Assembly: GCA_031548675.1 (NCBI GenBank)
Contig: JAVBQU010000013.1
Location: 1-5,024, forward strand
Reading direction: 5' to 3'
Length of the DNA stretch: 5,024 bases
Source of the DNA: JAVBQU01 sp031548675
GTDB lineage: Bacteria; Bacteroidota; Bacteroidia; Bacteroidales; P3
Made by a program: the position numbers and the translations under genes. Shown here piece by piece: positions 1 through 5,024 of this stretch. Within the stretch, counting starts at the first letter, position 1. Every line of letters starts with the position of its first letter. Under the pieces are notes generated by a model. It did no database searches, was not told the DNA's origin, and worked only from the letters and a program-made list of their open reading frames with translations.

Positions 1-124
1 CAAAAAAATAAAGCCAAAACTAAAAACAGCAGGCAATAAGAGTTAATTAATATCTAAATGCCCAAAGCATCTTTTATATCAATTTTAAGTAAATACAACG
101 CTTTTCCTATCCCAATTTGTTTTG

Positions 125-132
125 TAACTTTG
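125..132 (+). promoter_or_regulatory. Probable Bacteroidota-type -7 promoter box for the gamma-carbonic anhydrase gene
   Basis: The sequence TAACTTTG matches the Bacteroidota housekeeping sigma -7 consensus TAnnTTTG at every fixed position. It lies 48 bp upstream of the ATG at 181, so transcription would start at roughly 136-142 and leave a 5' leader of about 40 nt. No clear TTG -33 element is visible at the expected distance (around 97-108), so the promoter may be weak, or the match may be chance in AT-rich DNA. If real, it rules out translation from the upstream in-frame ATG at 58, which would lie outside the transcript. Confidence 0.45.
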
Positions 133-180
133 TTGTTTATATTAAAAAATCAAATTAAAAACGCAATAAATTGTAATATT

Positions 181-702
181 ATGGCACTAATAAAATCCGT
201 TAGGGGAAAACACCCAAAGTTTGGAGAAAATTGTTATATAGCAGAAAATGCAACGGTAATCGGAGAAGTGGAAATGGGAAACGATTGCAGTATATGGTTC
301 AATGCTGTAGTTCGTGGAGATGTACACTATATCAAAATGGGTAATAAAGTGAATGTGCAGGATGGAGCCATTATCCATTGTACTTACCAAACAGCCCCTA
401 CAACTATCGGTAATAATGTATCGATAGCCCATAATGCGATTGTACACGGCTGTACAATTGAAGATAATGTATTAATCGGCATGGCAGCCATTGTAATGGA
501 TGGAGCTGTTATCAAAAGCAATTCTATAGTAGCTGCCGGAGCCGTAGTTTTAGAGGGAACTATTGTAGAATCAGGAAGCGTGTACGCCGGTATGCCTGCT
601 AGAAAAGTCAAAGAAATAGACCCGCACCGTCTCGAAGAAACTGTAAACCGTATTGCCAATGCTTATCCCACGTATGCGAGCTGGGTTAAGGAGGAGAAGT
701 AA
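181..702 (+). CDS. Gamma-carbonic anhydrase family protein (left-handed beta-helix hexapeptide-repeat protein)
   Basis: This 173-residue protein is the usual length for the YrdA/PaaY/CamH-like branch of the gamma-carbonic anhydrases, which are cytosolic trimers binding metal at subunit interfaces. Hexapeptide repeats of the form [IV]G-x4 run from about residue 20 to 137 (for example VIGEVEMG, TIGNNVSI, LIGMAA). Expected metal ligands are present: H66 in the IIHC segment, and H84 and H89 in AHNAIVHG with the family spacing of five. R45, D47, N58 and Q60, equivalent to Cam R59, D61, N73 and Q75, are also kept. The Cam proton-shuttle glutamates E62 and E84 fall on V48 and Y69, and the long acidic loop is missing, as in many homologues of uncertain activity. 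The C-terminal tail (about 145-173) is helical, with a Tyr/Trp-rich end. The reading frame stays open back to an ATG at 58, but those 41 extra residues do not resemble the family, whose members begin near MALIKSVRG; the -7 box at 125-132 also favours 181. No Shine-Dalgarno sequence precedes it. The family call is firm; CO2 hydration activity is not shown. Confidence 0.93.
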   Translation: MALIKSVRGKHPKFGENCYIAENATVIGEVEMGNDCSIWFNAVVRGDVHYIKMGNKVNVQDGAIIHCTYQTAPTTIGNNVSIAHNAIVHGCTIEDNVLIGMAAIVMDGAVIKSNSIVAAGAVVLEGTIVESGSVYAGMPARKVKEIDPHRLEETVNRIANAYPTYASWVKEEK

Positions 703-708
703 AAAATG

Positions 709-770
709 TAACGAGTGACGAGTAACAGGTAACGAGAAAAATCAGTCACTCGTTACCCGTTACGTGTCAC
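709..770. repeat. Intergenic palindrome made of 7-bp units (TAACGAG-type), REP/MITE-like
   Basis: The left side (709-736) is four tandem heptads: TAACGAG, TGACGAG, TAACAGG, TAACGAG. The right side (742-769) carries four related heptads in inverse orientation. Arms 715-736 and 749-770 can fold into a 22-position stem with 19 Watson-Crick pairs, one G-T wobble (720/765) and two mismatches (721/764 and 727/758), closing a 12-nt loop (737-748). It fills most of the 90-bp gap between the carbonic anhydrase gene and the efflux operon. No T-tract follows the stem, so it is not a standard intrinsic terminator, although such a hairpin in RNA could still block 3' decay or impede polymerase. The repeated, palindromic and intergenic character fits a dispersed repeat family. 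Its copy number in the genome cannot be seen here. Confidence 0.8.
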
Positions 771-792
771 AATTAACTTAGATAATCAAATA

Positions 793-1887
793 ATGCGAAA
801 GAAAAGAATCAGGATTATTTTAATTGTCATTATTGCCCTTTTTATTTTGGGTATGGCATTTTTTCCTACCTTAAAAAAGAACTTTACCGGACAGAAAGAA
901 AAACCTGTAGCTGTTGCTGCCGAGAAAAAGCAAGGTAAAAAAGATAAACCCTTAAATGTTAATGTAAAGGTATTAAAATACGAGAGTTTGGAAGATGTAG
1001 TACGTACAACAGGAAATCTTTTGCCGGACGAAGAAGTAAATCTTTCGTTTGAAACTTCAGGAAAAATTACCCGCATTTATTTTAAAGAAGGTTCTCAGGT
1101 AAAAAAAGGAGACTTATTGGCAAAAGTAAACGATTTGCCTTTGCAAGCTGAATTGAAAAAGCTGGAAACCCAATTGCCATTGGCAAAAGACCGTGTGTTT
1201 CGTCAGAAATCTTTGTTAGAAAAAGATGCTGTGAGTCAAGAAGCGTATGAACAAGTAAATACTGAATTGGAAAAACTTTATGCAGATATTGATTTGGTTA
1301 AATCGCGGATAGCACAAACCGAACTGCGGGCTCCTTTTGAAGGGGTGATAGGTTTGCGTTTAGTAAGCGAAGGTGCTTATGTTTCATCTGCTGTTAGTGT
1401 TGCCCGTTTGACCAAAATCTCTCCATTGAAAATAGAATTCTCTATTAACGAACGTCAGGCAAGCCAAGTAGGAGAAGGGACTAAACTCAAATTCCGCGTG
1501 CAGGATGATTTAAAAGAATACATAGCTACGGTTTATGCTGTCGAATCGCAGGTGGATATGAGTACAAGAACTTTATCTGTACGTGCCACTTACCCTAATC
1601 CTGACCGCAAACTCAAACCCGGACGATCGGCTTCTGTGGAAATACAGCTAAGAGCCATCAACAATACGCTTACGGCTCCTGCACAAGCTGTGATTGCCGA
1701 AATGGGACGCGATATAGCCTATATTTATAAAAACGGGAAAGCGCAACAGGTAGTACTTTCGAAAGGTTTGCGAACCGAATCCAAATTACAAATTCTGGAT
1801 GGTGTTTCGGTAGGCGATACTTTAATAGTTAACGGAGTAATGCAGCTGCGCGACGGCATGCCTGTTGTGATAGACCACGTAGAATAG
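793..1887 (+). CDS. RND efflux pump periplasmic adaptor subunit (membrane fusion protein, HlyD/MexA/AcrA-like)
   Basis: This 364-residue adaptor would link the RND permease encoded just downstream to an outer-membrane TolC-type channel. A basic start (MRKKRIR) is followed by a hydrophobic segment at about 8-24. There is no cysteine anywhere in the protein, so it is not a lipoprotein; it is held by an uncleaved N-terminal helix or released by signal peptidase. A Lys-rich linker (about 29-53) follows. The first half of the lipoyl/barrel-sandwich domain is at about 72-115 (SGKITRIYFKEGSQVKKGD is typical). The alpha-helical hairpin is at about 116-177, and the lipoyl domain closes at 178-206 (LRAPFEGVIG, with GAYV further on). 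The beta-barrel spans about 210-287 (ISPLKIEFSINE, then LKPGRSASVEI), and the membrane-proximal domain is about 293-360 (APAQAV, then GVSVGDTLIVNG). Length and domain order are complete for the family. The start at 793 is the only ATG that keeps the export signal; no Shine-Dalgarno sequence is seen. Substrate range cannot be read from the sequence. Confidence 0.95.
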   Translation: MRKKRIRIILIVIIALFILGMAFFPTLKKNFTGQKEKPVAVAAEKKQGKKDKPLNVNVKVLKYESLEDVVRTTGNLLPDEEVNLSFETSGKITRIYFKEGSQVKKGDLLAKVNDLPLQAELKKLETQLPLAKDRVFRQKSLLEKDAVSQEAYEQVNTELEKLYADIDLVKSRIAQTELRAPFEGVIGLRLVSEGAYVSSAVSVARLTKISPLKIEFSINERQASQVGEGTKLKFRVQDDLKEYIATVYAVESQVDMSTRTLSVRATYPNPDRKLKPGRSASVEIQLRAINNTLTAPAQAVIAEMGRDIAYIYKNGKAQQVVLSKGLRTESKLQILDGVSVGDTLIVNGVMQLRDGMPVVIDHVE

Positions 1888-1892
1888 AGATT

Positions 1893-4800
1893 ATGAATAT
1901 ATCAGAACTGAGCATAAAACGTCCGGTACTTTCAACCGTTTTTATATTGATTATCTTTTTATTCGGAATAATCGGCTATACTTATTTGGGTGTACGCGAA
2001 TATCCCAATATCGATAATCCTATTATTTCGGTAGATGTATCTTATCCCGGAGCCAACGCCGATGTTATCGAAAATCAGGTTACAGAACCTTTAGAACAAA
2101 ATATCAATGGAATTCCGGGCATTCGTTCATTATCGAGCGTGAGCAGTCAGGGTTCTTCGCGTATTACGGTAGAATTTGAATTGAGCGCGGATTTGGAAAC
2201 CGCCGCCAACGATGTCCGCGATAAAGTTTCGCTGGCACAACGCTTATTGCCTAAGGATTGCGACCCGCCTACGGTAAGCAAAGCCGATGCCAATTCCGAC
2301 CCTATTATACAGTTGACGCTTCAGAGCGATAAACGCTCGCTGCTTGAGCTGAGCGATATTGCAGAGCTGACGGTAAAAGAACGTTTACAAACCATCTCTA
2401 ATGTAAGTTCTGTAGATATTTGGGGTCAAAAACGCTACTCCATGCGGCTTTGGCTCGACCCTGATAAAATGGCAGCTTACGACATCAGCCCGATTGATGT
2501 AAAAAACGCTTTAGATAAAGAAAATGTAGAGCTTCCGTCGGGTAATATAGAGGGAAATAAAATACAGCTTTCTATCCGCACTATGGGGTTGCTGAGCACG
2601 CCTGAAGATTTTAATAATCTGATTTTAAGGGAGGATAATTATAATGTAATTCGTTTTCGCGATATCGGCTATGCCGAATTGGGAGCAGAGGATCAACGAA
2701 GCATTATGAAACGCAACGGAATACCTATGGTGAGCGTGGTTGTAATTCCTCAGCCCGGAGCTAACCAGATAGATATTGCCGATGAGGTAAAAGTGCGGAT
2801 GGAGCAGATGAAAAAAGACCTTCCCGAAGATGTGGTGCTGGGCGTTGCATTCGACAATACAAAATTTATCCGCTCATCTATAGCGGTTGTACAGGAAACC
2901 GTTTACATCGCATTTCTTTTGGTAATCCTGATTATTTTTCTTTTTCTCCGCAATTGGCGTGTAACTTTGGTCCCCTGTGTGGTAATTCCGGTGTCGCTGA
3001 TTGGAGCATTTTTTGTGATGTATGTGGCGGGATTTTCTATCAATGTGCTATCCATGCTGGCAGTGGTGCTGGCAGTGGGCTTGGTTGTGGATGATGCTAT
3101 TGTGGTAACCGAAAATATTTATCTTCGGATAGAGCAGGGCATGAACCCTAAAGAAGCCGGTATAGAAGGTTCTAAAGAAATCTTTTTTGCAGTAGTTTCT
3201 ACAACCATTACCTTGGTAGCTGTATTTTTCCCGATAGTTTTCTTGCAGGGGATGACAGGCAGGTTGTTTCGCGAATTTAGTATTGTTATTTCAGGGTCGG
3301 TGCTTATTTCTGCTTTTGTAGCTTTGACTTTTACTCCAATGCTTTCGACTAAATTACTGAAAAAGCATGAGAAAGAAAATTGGTTTTACCGTAAAACAGA
3401 ACCCTTCTTTGTAGGGTTGAACCGGTTTTATGAACGTACATTAAATTATACTTTGCACCATAAAGCTTTTGTATTTCCTTTTTTGGCTATAGTTATAGGC
3501 TTGATAATTTTTTTATGGATAAAAGTTCCGTCGGAGATGGCTCCGCTCGAAGACCGTTCGCAAATTACTATTAATACAAGGATTCCCGAAGGGGGAACTT
3601 ATGAATATTATCGGGATTATACCGAAAAAATAGCCGTATTAGCTGATTCGATAGTTCCCGAACGAGAAGTAAATATTTTATTTGTTCGTACAGGTATGGG
3701 ATTTGATCGTTTAATGCTGTCCGGTATCAAAGACCGTAAACGCAGTCAAATGGAGATAGCCGATGCCTTGTCGGCAGCCGTACGTACACAAACAGATGCC
3801 CGTGCTTTTGTGCAGCAGCAATCTACTTTCGGCGGACGGCGTGCCCGGATGCCTATACAATATGTGTTGCAGGCTCCTAATCTAGAAAAACTACAGGAAT
3901 TTATTCCTAAGTTTATGGAAAAAGTAAATGCAAGTCCATTATTTCAAATGGCAGATGTGGATTTGAAATTTACTAAACCCGAAACCCGTATAGAAATAGA
4001 CCGTGATAAAGCAGCATTGCTTGGCGTAAGTACACGAGATATCGGACAAACCTTGCAATATGGATTGAGCGGTCAGCGGATGGGTTATTTTTATATGAAT
4101 GGAAAACAATATCAGATTTTGTCGGAGATAAACCGTCAGCAGCGTAATAAGCCGATCGATTTAAAATCTTTATATATAAAAAATAAGGATGGAGTGATGA
4201 TACAATTGGATAATCTGGTAAACCTGAAAGAAAACGTTTCTCCACCCCAATTGTATCGGTATAATCGTTTCGTATCAGCAACCGTATCGGCAGGCTTAGC
4301 CGGAAAAGCTACTTTGGGCGAAGGCTTGGATGAGATGGATAAAATAGCAAAATCTACTCTTGATGATAGCTTCCGTACGGCTTTAGCCGGAGACTCCAAA
4401 TCTTTTAGAGAAAGTTCTTCGAGTTTGCTTTTTGCATTTGTTTTGGCATTGGTTTTAATCTTTTTAATTTTAGCAGCCCAGTTCGAAAGTTTTAAAGACC
4501 CGTTGATTATCATGTTTACCGTACCTTTGGCAGTAGCCGGAGCTTTGGTCTTTATTTTTATAAGCGGTGTTACCATGAATATTTTTAGTCAGATAGGGAT
4601 TATTATGCTGATAGGCTTGGTAGCCAAAAATGGAATTTTGATAGTAGAATTTGCCAACCAACGTCAAGCAGTAGGTGTTGCCAAAGGCGAAGCCATCCGG
4701 CATGCCTCGGCACAACGTTTGCGTCCGATTCTGATGACTAGTTTAGCCACTATTTTGGGAACGCTGCCTTTGATTTTTTCCCGAGCCGAAGGAGCGAATG

Positions 4801-4931
4801 GTCGCACGGCGATGGGTATTGCCGTAGTGGGCGGTATGTTTATTTCTACTTTCCTCACGCTGTATGTTGTGCCTATTATGTATGATTATATTTCGACCAA
4901 CAGGAAAGCGAAGGAAGAGAAATTTGAATGA
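1893..4931 (+). CDS. RND multidrug efflux permease, HAE/AcrB-MdtC-like inner-membrane transporter
   Basis: This 1012-residue protein is a full-length proton-driven RND transporter of the inner membrane, normally a trimer that exports drugs or other amphiphiles. The start MNISELSIKRPVLSTV is characteristic of the family. Twelve membrane helices are visible at about 12-30, 336-353, 359-379, 384-408, 430-452, 460-482, 526-544, 845-863, 870-890, 896-918, 945-963 and 975-995. The two large periplasmic porter/docking loops lie at about 31-335 and 545-844. Proton-relay residues are all present: D400 and D401 in helix 4 (GLVVDDAIVVTEN), K912 in helix 10 (GLVAKNGILIVEFA), and R942 and T949 in RLRPILMTS. 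They match AcrB D407, D408, K940, R971 and T978. This pattern marks the HAE drug-efflux type rather than the CusA heavy-metal type. The gene starts 5 bp after the adaptor stop, indicating co-transcription and possibly translational coupling. No outer-membrane channel gene follows within the window. Transport substrate is unknown. Confidence 0.97.
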   Translation: MNISELSIKRPVLSTVFILIIFLFGIIGYTYLGVREYPNIDNPIISVDVSYPGANADVIENQVTEPLEQNINGIPGIRSLSSVSSQGSSRITVEFELSADLETAANDVRDKVSLAQRLLPKDCDPPTVSKADANSDPIIQLTLQSDKRSLLELSDIAELTVKERLQTISNVSSVDIWGQKRYSMRLWLDPDKMAAYDISPIDVKNALDKENVELPSGNIEGNKIQLSIRTMGLLSTPEDFNNLILREDNYNVIRFRDIGYAELGAEDQRSIMKRNGIPMVSVVVIPQPGANQIDIADEVKVRMEQMKKDLPEDVVLGVAFDNTKFIRSSIAVVQETVYIAFLLVILIIFLFLRNWRVTLVPCVVIPVSLIGAFFVMYVAGFSINVLSMLAVVLAVGLVVDDAIVVTENIYLRIEQGMNPKEAGIEGSKEIFFAVVSTTITLVAVFFPIVFLQGMTGRLFREFSIVISGSVLISAFVALTFTPMLSTKLLKKHEKENWFYRKTEPFFVGLNRFYERTLNYTLHHKAFVFPFLAIVIGLIIFLWIKVPSEMAPLEDRSQITINTRIPEGGTYEYYRDYTEKIAVLADSIVPEREVNILFVRTGMGFDRLMLSGIKDRKRSQMEIADALSAAVRTQTDARAFVQQQSTFGGRRARMPIQYVLQAPNLEKLQEFIPKFMEKVNASPLFQMADVDLKFTKPETRIEIDRDKAALLGVSTRDIGQTLQYGLSGQRMGYFYMNGKQYQILSEINRQQRNKPIDLKSLYIKNKDGVMIQLDNLVNLKENVSPPQLYRYNRFVSATVSAGLAGKATLGEGLDEMDKIAKSTLDDSFRTALAGDSKSFRESSSSLLFAFVLALVLIFLILAAQFESFKDPLIIMFTVPLAVAGALVFIFISGVTMNIFSQIGIIMLIGLVAKNGILIVEFANQRQAVGVAKGEAIRHASAQRLRPILMTSLATILGTLPLIFSRAEGANGRTAMGIAVVGGMFISTFLTLYVVPIMYDYISTNRKAKEEKFE

Positions 4932-5000
4932 AGAAAAGATATAGTGCCAATATAATTATTGGATAGTCTAAAAATAAGAAAATGTTTTATATGGAAGCTA

Positions 5001-5024
5001 AGACCTCACAGGTTTTAAAACCTG
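5001..5024. repeat. Palindromic repeat cut by the window end
   Basis: The last 16 bases (5009-5024), CAGGTTTTAAAACCTG, are a perfect palindrome centred between 5016 and 5017. The preceding AGACCTCA (5001-5008) would extend the left arm to 16 nt if the next bases outside the window are TGAGGTCT. This type of sequence (a GACCTCACAGGTTTT arm and its complement) is, from memory, a recurrent intergenic repeat in Bacteroidota genomes, but I cannot verify this here. It lies about 70 bp after the permease stop codon. As RNA it could form a strong hairpin and act as a transcription end or mRNA-stability element for the pump operon. Confidence 0.6.

Noticed and set aside
1..57. Possible 3' ends of an upstream gene on the + strand: frame 1 is open to TAA at 37-39 and frame 2 to TAA at 44-46.
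   Set aside because: Only 12-14 Lys-rich codons are visible and they match no family I recognise. Open frames this short are expected by chance in AT-rich DNA.
774..781. TAACTTAG just ahead of the adaptor gene as a -7 box.
   Set aside because: It has one mismatch to TAnnTTTG, no TTG -33 element upstream, and would leave only a few nucleotides of leader before the ATG at 793. The pump operon promoter therefore remains unidentified.
2040..4480. Permease gene appears richer in G+C in its first third than around 3880-4480, raising the idea of a mosaic gene.
   Set aside because: The change is gradual, judged by eye, and could reflect domain composition. The protein is continuous and typical throughout, so there is no support for recombination.
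3973..4858. Several minus-strand open frames of 64-146 codons opposite the permease gene.
   Set aside because: They lie fully inside a well-conserved RND gene on the other strand, show low-complexity or unfamiliar translations, and are shadows of its codon pattern.
4947..4962. Small hairpin (CCAATA, loop TAAT, TATTGG) after the permease gene as an intrinsic terminator.
   Set aside because: The stem is only 6 bp and AT-rich, and no T-tract follows it, so it is too weak to call.
4982..5024. Open frame from the ATG at 4982 to the window end as the start of a new gene.
   Set aside because: Most of its codons fall in the palindromic repeat at 5001-5024. No ribosome binding site or promoter box is seen, and the peptide matches nothing recognisable.

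Overview
This window looks like ordinary chromosomal DNA from a member of the Bacteroidota, most likely a Bacteroidales-type organism. That placement is an inference. It rests on moderately AT-rich DNA, starts without Shine-Dalgarno sequences, a perfect Bacteroidota-type -7 box (TAnnTTTG) ahead of the first gene, and the character of the three proteins. All three genes lie on the + strand and appear intact.

Layout. Bases 1-180 are an AT-rich leader with no convincing gene; they hold a likely promoter at 125-132. Bases 181-702 encode a gamma-carbonic-anhydrase-like left-handed beta-helix protein. Bases 703-792 are intergenic and are dominated by a 62-bp palindromic repeat (709-770) built from 7-bp units. 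Bases 793-1887 encode the periplasmic adaptor (membrane fusion protein) of an RND efflux pump. Bases 1893-4931 encode the matching inner-membrane RND permease of the HAE/multidrug type. Bases 4932-5024 are non-coding as far as can be seen and end inside a second palindromic repeat, which the window edge cuts.

How the genes work together. The adaptor and permease are separated by 5 bp and almost certainly form one operon. The permease uses the proton gradient to move substrates from the periplasm or outer leaflet. The adaptor bridges it to an outer-membrane channel of the TolC family, which is not in the window. The carbonic-anhydrase-like gene has no evident functional link to the pump. It probably has its own promoter, and the palindrome separates it from the pump operon.

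I found no new defence, mobile or RNA-guided system here. The observations most worth a second look are the two palindromic repeats, especially the heptad-based one, which places stop codons in all six frames. A minor point is a 12-codon ORF starting on the permease stop codon, which might be the remnant of a lost third operon gene.
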